Shown piece by piece: positions 49,132-57,074 of a stretch of DNA of 64,000 nt (the first letter of the stretch is position 1; each line of letters opens with the position of its first letter). Location: contig NZ_BNBV01000002.1 in NCBI RefSeq assembly GCF_014656135.1, positions 124,001 to 188,000 on the forward strand. The letters are read 5' to 3'. A program made the position numbers and the translations under genes. This DNA comes from Streptomyces thermodiastaticus. Lineage in GTDB: Bacteria > Actinomycetota > Actinomycetes > Streptomycetales > Streptomycetaceae. Below the pieces are notes generated by a model that was not told where the DNA came from, searched no databases, and worked only from the letters and a program-made list of their open reading frames with translations.

Positions 49132-50123
49132 GCCGTCATCACCTTCTCCACGGCGGCGAGCACGTCCTCGGCGGTCACCGACTCCAGGCAGGGGTGCCCG
49201 GGCACCGGGCAGATCCGGGCGCGGCTGTCCGCGCAGGGGGCGTTCTGGTCGCCGAGCAGCACGTGCGGCACGCCGTAGGGCCGCCAGCGTTCGGCGGGCA
49301 CGACCGGGGCGAACAGGGAGACGACCGGGGTGCCCACGGCGGCGGCCAGGTGGGCGGGGCCGGTGTTGCCGGTGACCACGGCGCGGGCCCCAGCGAGCAC
49401 ACCGGCCAGTTCGGCGGCGTCGGTGCGGCCGCCGAGGTCGCAGGCCAGCTCTCCGGCGACGAGCGCGGTCAGGTCCCGCTCTCCCCTGCCGCCGGTGACC
49501 ACCACGCGGTGCCCGGCGGCGGTCAGTGCGCGCACGGCCTCCCGGCAGCGCCAGGGGCTCCAGGCGCGGGCGGGGACGCTGGCGCCCGGGTGCAGCACGA
49601 CGTACGGCTCGGGGCCGGTGAGCCGGGTGGTCGCGGGCGGAGGCAGCACCCGCAGCCGGCCGTCGTCGACGCGCGGGAACCCGGCGGCGCCGGCGAGATC
49701 GAGTCCGGCCTCGGCCTCGTGGGCGTGCGGGGCGCGGCGGTGGCGGACGTCGAGCAGGGAGCCGGGGTAGTCCTCGCTGTCCGCGGCGATGTGCCCGACG
49801 CCGGCCAGGCGCAGCAGCAGCGCGGTGGGCAGCGGTGACTGGTGGAAGGAGGTCAGCACCAGCGCGCTGTCGGCCTCCTGGGCGGCGAGGGCGTCGACCA
49901 CCTTGTCGACGCCGCCGCGGTCGACGGGCGGCGGTTCGAACCCGGCCCAGGGCGCGTCCCAGACCAGGATGTCGCTGACGCCGGGCAGCAGCCGTGCCGC
50001 GGGTTCGCCGCGCGGCCCGCACAGCAGGGTGACGTGCTCGGCGCGGGCGGCGACGGCCCGCACGGCGGGGCCGGCGAGCAGGACGTCGCCGAAGCTGTCC
50101 AGGCGGGTGACGATCGTCTTCAT
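49128..50123 (-). CDS. Glycosyltransferase family 9 (second heptosyltransferase-like)
   Basis: 331 aa: MKTIVTRLDSFGDVLLAGPA, VTLLCGPRGEPAARLLPG, YVVLHPGASVPARAWSPWRC, RVVVTGGRGERDLTALVAGE, RAVVTGNTGPAHLAAAVGTP and SLFAPVVPAERWRPYGVP. It has a C-terminal cysteine pair (APCADSRARICPVPGHPCLE) like that seen in heptosyltransferases with an extra C-terminal loop. With the other GT9 it suggests at least two heptose (or heptose-like) residues in the product. ATGA overlap with GmhB. Confidence 0.9.
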   Translation of the reverse strand: MKTIVTRLDSFGDVLLAGPAVRAVAARAEHVTLLCGPRGEPAARLLPGVSDILVWDAPWAGFEPPPVDRGGVDKVVDALAAQEADSALVLTSFHQSPLPTALLLRLAGVGHIAADSEDYPGSLLDVRHRRAPHAHEAEAGLDLAGAAGFPRVDDGRLRVLPPPATTRLTGPEPYVVLHPGASVPARAWSPWRCREAVRALTAAGHRVVVTGGRGERDLTALVAGELACDLGGRTDAAELAGVLAGARAVVTGNTGPAHLAAAVGTPVVSLFAPVVPAERWRPYGVPHVLLGDQNAPCADSRARICPVPGHPCLESVTAEDVLAAVEKVMTA

Positions 50124-50734
50124 CGCACCCTCCGTCCGGTGCCGTACGCCGGCGGGCACCCGGCCGGTGCCCCCGCGCAGTCCTCGTCGTGGCGGCGGGT
50201 GAAGTCCCAGGGCGGGGGCCCGGTGAGCACGGCGCGGACGGCGGCCGGCAGGTTCGGGGCGACGTGGCGGGCGGCGGCCTTCTCCTCGGGGCGGGTGGCC
50301 GCGGTGGGCACGAGGATGCCCTCGGCGCCGGCCCGGCGGGCGGCCTCCAGGTCGGCGCCGATGTCGCCGATCACCACGATGTCCTCGGGCGCGGTGCACA
50401 GCCGGCCCGCCGCCCACAGGATCAGGCCGGGCCGCGGTTTGCGGCAGCGGCAGCCGTCGGCGGGGCCGTGCGGGCACACGGCCCATACGTCGAAGGGGCC
50501 GAGCAGTTCGTCGATGCGCTCGTCGACCCGGCGCACGTCGGCGGTGCCGATCAGCCCGCGGGCCACCCCGGACTGGTTGGTGACGACGCCGGTGCCGATG
50601 CCCGCGTTCCGCAGCAGCCGGACCGCCTCGCGGGCGCCGGCGACCGGGCGGACCCGTGCGGGGTCGCCGTTGTAGGGGACGTCCTCGACGAGGGTGCCGT
50701 CGCGGTCGAACAGCACCGCCCTGATCCGGTTCAC
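50120..50734 (-). CDS. gmhB: D,D-heptose 1,7-bisphosphate phosphatase-like HAD protein
   Basis: 204 aa HAD-IIIA phosphatase: AVLFDRDGTLVEDVPYNGDP (nucleophile D-x-D), GIGTGVVTNQSGVARGLIGT, the zinc loop VCPHGPADGCRCRKPRPGLI (C-x-H...C-x-C) and VVIGDIGADLEAARRAGAEG. GmhB removes the 7-phosphate between the two HldE reactions. The C-terminal 40 residues (from about WDFTRRHDEDCAG) extend beyond the usual family end. GTG 50734 overlaps the previous stop and is preceded by GCAGGAGG. Confidence 0.9.
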   Translation of the reverse strand: MNRIRAVLFDRDGTLVEDVPYNGDPARVRPVAGAREAVRLLRNAGIGTGVVTNQSGVARGLIGTADVRRVDERIDELLGPFDVWAVCPHGPADGCRCRKPRPGLILWAAGRLCTAPEDIVVIGDIGADLEAARRAGAEGILVPTAATRPEEKAAARHVAPNLPAAVRAVLTGPPPWDFTRRHDEDCAGAPAGCPPAYGTGRRVR

Positions 50735-51786
50735 GGCGCCACCTCCTGCCAGGCGGGGGCGGCCCGGTGCCGCCACAGGCCGCTGAGCCAGTACCAGGTC
50801 GCGGCGGGCGGGATGAGCACACTGGTGACGATCATGGTGGTCACCTCGTGCCGGGTGCGCGGCCCGGGGGCGATGCGCGCCCAGGCGAACTCGGCGGTGC
50901 CGGCCGCCCAGCCCAGGCCGACCAAGGCGGCGAGCCGGGGCCGGCGGGCGGCGGCCAGCGCGCAGGCGGCGGCGCCGGCGGCGGTGACCGCGAGGTGGGC
51001 GCGGATGCGGCCGCGCGGGGCGCACGCCTTGCGCCACCAGTCGGGCCCGTGCAGACGGACCATCAGGGCGTCGTCGGCGTTGCCGCGCTGGGCGTGCAGC
51101 GACACCCAGCGGCCGGCCGGGCGGACGGGGTGGCGGGTGGTGCGGCGGCCCTGACGGATGCGCCAGCCGGCGTCCATGACCCGCAGCGCCAGGTCGGCGT
51201 CCTCGCGGAAGGCGCGCCGGAAACGTTCGTCGAACCCGGCGACCTGCCGCAGCGCGGCGGTGCGGTAGGCCATGTCGGCGGTGATCCAGCGGGCCCGGGC
51301 GAGGCCGGCGGTGCCGCGTTCCCAGTCGGTGGGGTGGCGTTCGCCGGGCAGCGGCACGGCGATGACGCCCTGCACGGCCGCGGTGTCGCCGCTCGCCTCG
51401 GCGAGGTCCTGCACCAGTTGCGCGCACCAGTGCGGGCCGACCTGGACGTCGTCGTCGAGGAAGGCCACCCAGGGCGTGGTGACCGCGCGCAGCCCGGTGT
51501 TGCGGGCGGCGGCGGGGCCCCGGCCGCCGCTGGTGAGCACGGTGGTGCGGTCCGTCAGGTCGCCGAGCACGCTGAGCGGGTGCTCCAGGGCGGCGGGGTC
51601 GGGGTCGGGCCGGTCGTCCACGACGACGATCTCCTCGGGCCGCGGACCGGTGGCGGCGGCGAGCGCGGCCAGGCAGTCGGCGAGCGTGTCCCGGGCCAGG
51701 GTGGGGATCACCACGGCGTAGGCGGGGCCGGTGGCCGTCCGGTCGGGCGGGCCGGCCGTGCGGCGGTCGCGGTCGGTGCGGTTCAT
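50731..51786 (-). CDS. Glycosyltransferase family 2 with C-terminal membrane segments
   Basis: 351 aa. GT2 catalytic domain: AYAVVIPTLARDTLADCLAA, EEIVVVDDRPDPDPAALEH, VLTSGGRGPAAARNTGLRAV, PWVAFLDDDVQVGPHWCAQL and FRRAFREDADLALRVMDAGW. After about residue 250 come hydrophobic segments (AHLAVTAAGAAACALAAA, LAALVGLGWAAGTAEFAWA, MIVTSVLIPPAATWYWL), so it is probably anchored on the cytoplasmic face of the membrane, where lipid-linked glycan assembly would occur. ATG 51786 overlaps the carbamoyltransferase stop. Confidence 0.9.
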   Translation of the reverse strand: MNRTDRDRRTAGPPDRTATGPAYAVVIPTLARDTLADCLAALAAATGPRPEEIVVVDDRPDPDPAALEHPLSVLGDLTDRTTVLTSGGRGPAAARNTGLRAVTTPWVAFLDDDVQVGPHWCAQLVQDLAEASGDTAAVQGVIAVPLPGERHPTDWERGTAGLARARWITADMAYRTAALRQVAGFDERFRRAFREDADLALRVMDAGWRIRQGRRTTRHPVRPAGRWVSLHAQRGNADDALMVRLHGPDWWRKACAPRGRIRAHLAVTAAGAAACALAAARRPRLAALVGLGWAAGTAEFAWARIAPGPRTRHEVTTMIVTSVLIPPAATWYWLSGLWRHRAAPAWQEVAP

Positions 51787-53420
51787 GCGTACGCCCTCCC
51801 CCTGCGCACCGCGAAGGGGCCGATCGCCAGCAGGTCGACGGGGGCGGAGCCGAAACACTCCAGGGCGTCGCGCGGGTCGTCGACCATGGGCCGGCCGGCG
51901 GTGTTCAGGCTGGTGTTGACGACGACGGGCAGCCCGGTGCGCCGCTCGAAGCCGTGCAGCATCCGGGCGACGAGGGGTTCGCGGCGCTCGTCGACGGTCT
52001 GGATGCGGGCGGTGCCGTCGACGTGCACCACGGCGGGGATGCGATCCCGCCAGGCGGCGTTCACGTCGTGCACGAAGAGCATGTACGGGCTGGGCAGCGG
52101 GCCGTCGAACAGTTCGGCGGCGCGGTCGGCGAGCACCATCGGGGCCACCGGCCTGAACTCCTCGCGTCCCTTGACCCGGTTGAGGCGTTCGAGGTTGGCG
52201 GCGCGGCCCGGGTGGGCGAGCAGCGAGCGGTGGCCGAGGGCGCGCGGGCCGTACTCGCTGCGCCCCTGGAACCAGGCGACGATGCCGTCGCGGGCGAGTT
52301 CCTCGGCGACCGTCTCGGCGATGTCCTCGGGCCGCTCGTAGGGGACGGCGGCCTCCTTGAGCCGCTGCCGCAGCTCCTCGTCGCTCCAGCCGCGGCCGAG
52401 GTCGGCGCCCGGCATGGGTTGGGGTACGACGCCCTCGCTCGCGGTCAGGTACAGGGCGCCGCCGAGCGCGGTGCCGGCGTCACCGGCGGCGGGCTGCACC
52501 CACACGTGCCGGTAGGGACCCTTCGCGGCGATCCGGGAGTTGGCGACGCAGTTCAGGGCGACGCCGCCGGCCAGGGTGAGGGCCTCGCCGCCGGCCTCGC
52601 GGTGCAGCCAGTGCACGAGGTCCAGCAGCACCTCCTCCAGCACGGCCTGGCAGCTGGCGGCGAGGTCGGCGTGCTCCCGGGTCCACGGCTGGCCCGGGGC
52701 GCGCGGCGGGGTGAAGGCGGCCCAGTCGACGCCGTGGGCGCGGAAGCCGCCGTCACCGGTGGCGTGCACGTACGAGCGCAGCCGGGGCAGGAAGCGGGGC
52801 GTGCCGTAGGAGGCGAGCGCCATGACCTTGTACTCGTCGCTGCTGCGCAGGAAACCGAGGTGCTCGGTGAGTTCCTCGTAGACCAGGCCGAGGGAGTGCG
52901 GCAGGGCCTGTGCGGCGAGCACGTCGAGCTTGCCGTCGTGGAAGCGTCCGGCCAGGTGGGAGGCGGCCTCGCCGCGCCCGTCCAGCACCAGGACGGCGCT
53001 GTCGGGGTACGGCGAGGCGGGGCCGGCGGACGCGGCGTGGGCGATGTGGTGCGGGACGAAGACGACCTTGGCCGGGTCGAGCCCGGGCAGCGCCTCGGCG
53101 AGAAACCCGGGTGCCCGCCGGGCGTACTCCAGGCGCAGCGGGTCCCACGGGTCGGACAGGCCCATCTCGCGGGCCGGGCGGGCCAGGGCGGGGTCGAAGG
53201 AGTAGGTGACGGCGTCCAGCTGGTCCGGGGTGATGCCGGCGTGCTCCAGGCACCAGCGGGCGGAGAGTTCGGGCAGCTCCCACGCGGAGAACGGCACCGG
53301 GCGCTTGCCGTGCTTGCGCCGGCTGAAGCGCTCTTCCTCGCCGGCCGCGACCGTGCGGCCGTCGACGACGAGGGCGGCGGCCGGGTCGTGGAACAGGGCG
53401 TTGACACCGAGGATGCGCAT
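51783..53420 (-). CDS. Carbamoyltransferase (NodU/CmcH family)
   Basis: 545 aa with two family domains. The N-terminal Kae1-like part (MRILGVNALFHDPAAALVVD, GEEERFSRRKHGKRPVPFSA, VVFVPHHIAHAASAGPA with the metal-binding H-H...H, AVLVLDGRGEAASHLAG) covers about residues 1-360. The C-terminal part (DGIVAWFQGRSEYGPRALGH, VKGREEFRPVAPMVLADRAA, LPVVVNTSLNTAGRPMVDDP) covers about 370-545. Such enzymes make carbamoyl-adenylate and transfer the carbamoyl group to a hydroxyl, usually on a sugar or antibiotic. It implies a carbamoylated glycan. GGAG lies about 6 nt upstream of ATG 53420. Confidence 0.93.
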   Translation of the reverse strand: MRILGVNALFHDPAAALVVDGRTVAAGEEERFSRRKHGKRPVPFSAWELPELSARWCLEHAGITPDQLDAVTYSFDPALARPAREMGLSDPWDPLRLEYARRAPGFLAEALPGLDPAKVVFVPHHIAHAASAGPASPYPDSAVLVLDGRGEAASHLAGRFHDGKLDVLAAQALPHSLGLVYEELTEHLGFLRSSDEYKVMALASYGTPRFLPRLRSYVHATGDGGFRAHGVDWAAFTPPRAPGQPWTREHADLAASCQAVLEEVLLDLVHWLHREAGGEALTLAGGVALNCVANSRIAAKGPYRHVWVQPAAGDAGTALGGALYLTASEGVVPQPMPGADLGRGWSDEELRQRLKEAAVPYERPEDIAETVAEELARDGIVAWFQGRSEYGPRALGHRSLLAHPGRAANLERLNRVKGREEFRPVAPMVLADRAAELFDGPLPSPYMLFVHDVNAAWRDRIPAVVHVDGTARIQTVDERREPLVARMLHGFERRTGLPVVVNTSLNTAGRPMVDDPRDALECFGSAPVDLLAIGPFAVRRGRAYA

Positions 53421-53675
53421 GGGCGGCTCCGTCCGCTTCGGCGGTGGCCCGGCGGGAGGGCCGTCGGTCACTTCGGGCATCTGGGTGCCGCGCTGCGGCT
53501 GTCTCAAACACGTGAAGCCAACTGCGGCCCGCGCGGGGCGTACCGGCGCGCAGGGCGCACAGGTGGTCGCGCACGGTGAGAGATGCTGGTGGGACGGGGG
53601 CGGTACGGTTCAGGTCACCGCGGTCTGCTGTGCGCACCGGGGCGCGCGGCCCCCGTGGCGGGGTGTTCGGACGGC

Positions 53676-54638
53676 TCAGGCGGCCGCCGCGCGGGCGAAC
53701 CAGCCGACGGTGTGCCGGAGCCCCTCCGCCCAGTCCACGCGGGGCGACCAGCCCAGCCGCTCGCGGGCGAGCCGGGTGTCGGGGCGGCGCCGGCCGGGGT
53801 CGTCGACGGGCCGGCCGACGAACCGGATCCGGGAGCGGGACCCGGTCAGCTCCACGATGCGGCGGGCCAGCTCCAGCATGGTGATCTCGTCCTCGCCGCC
53901 GATGTTGACCGGCCCCGTCTCGCCGGAGGCGACCAGGGCGAGAAGGCCGTCGACCGTGTCGTCCACGTAGCACAGCGACCGTGTCTGGCTGCCGTCCCCG
54001 GCGACGGTGAGCGGGGCTCCGGCCAGGGCCTGGGAGATGAACGTGGGCACGGCGCGGCCGTCGCCGGCGCGCATCCGGGGGCCGTAGGTGTTGAAGATGC
54101 GCACGATGGCGGTGTCGGTGCCGTGGACCGCGCGGTGCGCGGTGACCAGTGCCTCGGCGAAACGCTTGGACTCGTCGTAGACGCTGCGGGGTCCTACGGG
54201 GTTGACGTTGCCCCAGTAGGTCTCGCGCTGCGGGTGCTCCAGCGGGTCGCCGTAGACCTCGGAGGTGGAGGCCAGCAGGAAGCGGGCGCCGTCGGTGCGG
54301 GCACGTTCCAGGGCGTTGCGGGTGCCGGTGCTGCCGGCGTCGAGGGTTTCCAGCGGCAGGCGCAGATAGTCGGCGGGCGAGGCGGGGCAGGCCAGGTGCA
54401 GCACCAGGTCGAAGCGGCCGGGCAGGGTGCGCATCGCCCGGGTGTCGGCCGCGTCGGCCCGGACGAAGCGGAAACCCGGCCGCCGCTCCAGGGCGGCGAT
54501 GTTGGTGTACGCGCCGGTGGACAGGTTGTCCAGGCAGACGACGTCGGTTCCGGCCTCGAGCAGCCGTTCGCACAGATGGGATCCCACGAAGCCGGCTCCG
54601 CCGGTGACCAGGGCCCGGCGCCATATGCGTCCGCTCAC
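53676..54638 (-). CDS. NAD-dependent sugar-nucleotide epimerase/decarboxylase (SDR)
   Basis: 320 aa extended SDR: RRALVTGGAGFVGSHLCERL (NAD-binding G-x-x-G-x-x-G), DVVCLDNLSTGAYTNIAALE, LVLHLACPASPADYLRLPLE, STSEVYGDPLEHPQRETYWG, the YxxxK pair in SVYDESKRFAEAL and RIFNTYGPRMRAGDGRAVPT. The CPASP...DPLEHPQ pattern is that of UDP-glucuronate decarboxylase (UDP-xylose synthase) or related 4-epimerases. GTG 54638 has GAGGAGAG upstream. It is separated by 255 bp from the carbamoyltransferase and may have its own promoter, but belongs to the same glycan cluster. Confidence 0.9.
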   Translation of the reverse strand: MSGRIWRRALVTGGAGFVGSHLCERLLEAGTDVVCLDNLSTGAYTNIAALERRPGFRFVRADAADTRAMRTLPGRFDLVLHLACPASPADYLRLPLETLDAGSTGTRNALERARTDGARFLLASTSEVYGDPLEHPQRETYWGNVNPVGPRSVYDESKRFAEALVTAHRAVHGTDTAIVRIFNTYGPRMRAGDGRAVPTFISQALAGAPLTVAGDGSQTRSLCYVDDTVDGLLALVASGETGPVNIGGEDEITMLELARRIVELTGSRSRIRFVGRPVDDPGRRRPDTRLARERLGWSPRVDWAEGLRHTVGWFARAAAA

Positions 54639-54777
54639 GGGGCTCTCCTCCCTCTCGCCGACAGATGCATGTCGGCCTGAGTAACCCGGTGATCGGGCGG
54701 CACACATCGAGGCGGCAGGACCGGCCCGCTGGCCCGCACATGCGCGAGGGCGCCCGCGGCTCGGACGCACTCCCCCT

Positions 54778-54809
54778 CTATACACTTCGTCTATACGTGC
54801 CGTGTATAG
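54778..54809. promoter_or_regulatory. CTATAC repeat cluster upstream of the deacetylase
   Basis: CTATACAC (54778-54785), CTATACG (54791-54797) and the inverted GTGTATAG (54802-54809) put three CTATAC copies in 32 bp, two of them as an 8-bp inverted repeat. They lie just before the deacetylase ATG (54817) and overlap any promoter there, so they are good operator candidates. Confidence 0.55.
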
Positions 54810-54816
54810 TCCCGGC

Positions 54817-55602
54817 ATGCCTGAAGCGATCAAGAGGATGAAGAAATCGGGGACGCGGTTGCACGGATGGGCGGCCCTGGCCGCGGCGGTCGGTGCGACC
54901 CTCGCGCTCGGCGGCTGCACGCGCGTCGTGACCACCTCGCCGAGCGACGCCCGCGCGCACGCGGCGGCGGGGGCACCGGCCCCGTTCGGCACGGTGGACT
55001 GCCGTCACGCCAAGTGCGTCGCGCTCACCTTCGACGCCGGCCCGAGCCAGAACTCCCCCAGGCTGCTGGACATCCTCAAGGAGAAAAAGGTCCCGGCGAC
55101 GTTCTTCCTCCTCGGCGCCCGGCACATCGAGAAGTACCCGGACCTGGTCAGGCGGATGGCTGCGGAGGGCCACGAGGTGGCCAGCCACACCTGGGACCAC
55201 CAGATACTGACGAAGCTGTCCGACGACCGGATACGGGACGAACTGCGCCGCCCCAACGAGGCGATCAAACGTCTCACCGGCCGCACGCCGGTGCTGATGC
55301 GTCCGCCGCAGGGCCGGACCAACGACGCCGTGCAGAGGATCTGCGAGGAGATGGGCATGTCGGAGGTCCTGTGGAGCGTGACGGCCAAGGACTACAAGAC
55401 CAACGACTCCGCACTCATCACCCAGCGGGTCCTCGACCAGGTCGACCGCGACGGCATCATCCTGCTGCACGACATCTACCCGGGCACGGTGCCGGCCGTC
55501 CCCGGCATCATCGACGCGCTCAAGGAGCGCGGCTACACCTTCGTGACGGTGCCTCAGCTGCTCGCTCCGGGCAAGCCGCAGCCCGGCGCGGTGTACCGGT
55601 AG
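54817..55602 (+). CDS. Polysaccharide deacetylase (NodB/CE4 family), lipoprotein
   Basis: 261 aa. The N-terminus has an export signal ending in a lipobox (ATLALGGC), so it is probably a lipoprotein. The CE4 domain spans residues 65-250. Motif 1 is CVALTFDAGPSQNSP: the second Asp of the usual TFDDG, a metal ligand, is Ala. Motif 2 is VASHTWDHQIL (H-x3-H, with Asp before the second His), motif 3 is LMRPPQGRTND (Tyr replaced by Gln), and the late motif GIILLHDIYPGTV is intact. It likely deacetylates cell-wall or glycan sugars, although the motif 1 change may alter metal use. The start is uncertain (54817 or 54838); no strong ribosome-binding site. Confidence 0.87.
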   Translation: MPEAIKRMKKSGTRLHGWAALAAAVGATLALGGCTRVVTTSPSDARAHAAAGAPAPFGTVDCRHAKCVALTFDAGPSQNSPRLLDILKEKKVPATFFLLGARHIEKYPDLVRRMAAEGHEVASHTWDHQILTKLSDDRIRDELRRPNEAIKRLTGRTPVLMRPPQGRTNDAVQRICEEMGMSEVLWSVTAKDYKTNDSALITQRVLDQVDRDGIILLHDIYPGTVPAVPGIIDALKERGYTFVTVPQLLAPGKPQPGAVYR

Positions 55603-55674
55603 CCGTCGCCGGCCGCACCGGTGAGCCGCGTGTGAACGGGTCCACGACGGGCATGCCGTGCCTACGATCATCCC

Positions 55675-56115
55675 GTGGTCGACTTCTTCCTCGAACGCAC
55701 GGCACCGCTCCCGCTCGACGAGGCCTGGCGGCGCCTCACCCGGTGGGAGCGGCACGGCGACGCCGTGCCGCTGACCCGGATCACCGTGTCGACGCCGGGA
55801 CCGACCGGCGTGGGCACACGCTTCGTGGCGCGCACGGGGATCGGGCCGTTGGGTTTCGCCGATCCGATGGAGGTGACGCTGTGGCGTCCGCCGGCCGACG
55901 GCGAGCCGGGCCTGTGCCGGCTGGAGAAACGGGGGCGTGTGGTGCTGGGCCGGGCGGAACTGGAGGTGGTTCCGGGCCCCGGGGGCCGCAGCAGGGTGCG
56001 CTGGCGCGAGGAACTGCGGGTGCGCGGGCTGCCGTCCGCGGCCGACCCGTTGCTGCGCCGCGCCGCCCTGACACTGTTCGGACGGGTGGTCAACCGGCTG
56101 CTGCGCACCCCGTGA
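55675..56115 (+). CDS. SRPBCC (START-like) family protein
   Basis: 146 aa. It follows the cyclase/dehydrase-like helix-grip pattern: DFFLERTAPLPLDEAWRRLT, WERHGDAVPLTRITV, GTRFVARTGIGPLGFADPME, CRLEKRGRVVLGRAELEVVP and RVRWREELRVRGLPSAADPL. The fold binds hydrophobic ligands; function unknown. TACGAT (55663-55668) ends 6 nt before GTG 55675 and there is no Shine-Dalgarno, so it is probably leaderless. Confidence 0.82.
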   Translation: MVDFFLERTAPLPLDEAWRRLTRWERHGDAVPLTRITVSTPGPTGVGTRFVARTGIGPLGFADPMEVTLWRPPADGEPGLCRLEKRGRVVLGRAELEVVPGPGGRSRVRWREELRVRGLPSAADPLLRRAALTLFGRVVNRLLRTP

Positions 56116-56146
56116 TCGCCGCTCGCGCCGCCGCTACGATCGGCCC

Positions 56147-56950
56147 ATGGAGACACGGCCCGCACCCTCGCACGCCGTGACGGACCCACGGAGCCTTTCC
56201 GCGCCGTCCGCCGGACACGACGGCGACGCGCCCGCGCCGGCCGTGCTGGTGGTGCAGAACAGCGCCCACTCGGGTCCCGGACGGTGGGAGGGGTGGCTGG
56301 CCGAGGGCGGTGTGCGGGTGGACGTCGTCCGCGGGGACCTCGGGCAGCCGCTGCCCGGCCGGCTGGAGGAACACGGCGGGCTGATCGTGCTGGGCGGTGC
56401 CCTGCTCCCGGACGACGACGAACGGGCGCCGTGGCTGGCACCCACACGGGCCCTGATGCGGCAGGCGCTGGACACCGGCGTCCCGGTGTTCGGCATCTGC
56501 CTGGGCGGTCAGATGCTCGCCCAGGTGGCGGGCGGCGCGGTGAAACGGGACCACGGGGAACCGGAGTTCGGCAGCACGCAGCTGACGCTGCGCCAGGAGG
56601 CCGCCGGTGATGCGCTGTTCGCGCGGCTTCCCGGGCGGGTACCGGCCATCGAGAACCACGTGGACGCGATCGTGCGGCTGCCGGCGGGCGCCCGGTGGCT
56701 GGCCTCCAGCGAGCGCTGCCCGTACCAGGCGTTCCGGGTCGGTGACGCGGCCTGGGGCGTGCAGTTCCATCCCGAGGGCGACCCGGAGCGCATCGCCGGC
56801 TGGTACGAGGAGCGCCTGGCGCGCCACGGCGTGGACCGCGAGGTGCTGCACCGGGCGGCGCTGCGGGACGACGCGGCCGCCGCACCGGTGTGGCGGACGG
56901 TGGCCCGGCGGTTCGCCTTGCTGGTGCGGGCCGGGCGGCGGCCGGGGTGA
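56147..56950 (+). CDS. Type 1 glutamine amidotransferase
   Basis: 267 aa class-I GATase. The nucleophile elbow is PVFGICLGGQMLAQVAGG (Cys at about residue 117) and the His-Glu pair is in WGVQFHPEGDPERI. It lacks a fused synthase domain. It resembles stand-alone GATases such as GuaA-like or gamma-glutamyl hydrolase-like proteins; the true substrate is unknown. TACGAT (56135-56140) ends 6 nt before the ATG, the same leaderless arrangement as the upstream gene. Confidence 0.88.
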   Translation: METRPAPSHAVTDPRSLSAPSAGHDGDAPAPAVLVVQNSAHSGPGRWEGWLAEGGVRVDVVRGDLGQPLPGRLEEHGGLIVLGGALLPDDDERAPWLAPTRALMRQALDTGVPVFGICLGGQMLAQVAGGAVKRDHGEPEFGSTQLTLRQEAAGDALFARLPGRVPAIENHVDAIVRLPAGARWLASSERCPYQAFRVGDAAWGVQFHPEGDPERIAGWYEERLARHGVDREVLHRAALRDDAAAAPVWRTVARRFALLVRAGRRPG

Positions 56951-57012
56951 CACACCTGAAGGTGCGCACGCGGGCCGGGACGTGGCGTGCGAGCGGACAC
57001 ACCTGAAGCGTC

Positions 57013-57055
57013 CCGGGCGGCGCGGCAGGTGTGCCGTGCCCGGTGTGCCGCCCGG
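57013..57055. terminator. Hairpin between GATase and xanthine dehydrogenase operon
   Basis: CCGGGCGGC (57013-57021) and GCCGCCCGG (57047-57055) pair perfectly (9 bp), with GGCA/TGCC pairing inside the loop. It ends both convergent units. Confidence 0.6.
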
Positions 57056-57074
57056 AGGGTTTCCCGGTGGCCGG

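Noticed and set aside
56949..57008. Direct repeat GACACACCTGAAG (56949-56961 and 56996-57008)
   Set aside because: A 13-bp repeat 47 bp apart between two convergent genes, with no promoter nearby; most likely a duplication scar, with no function I can support.
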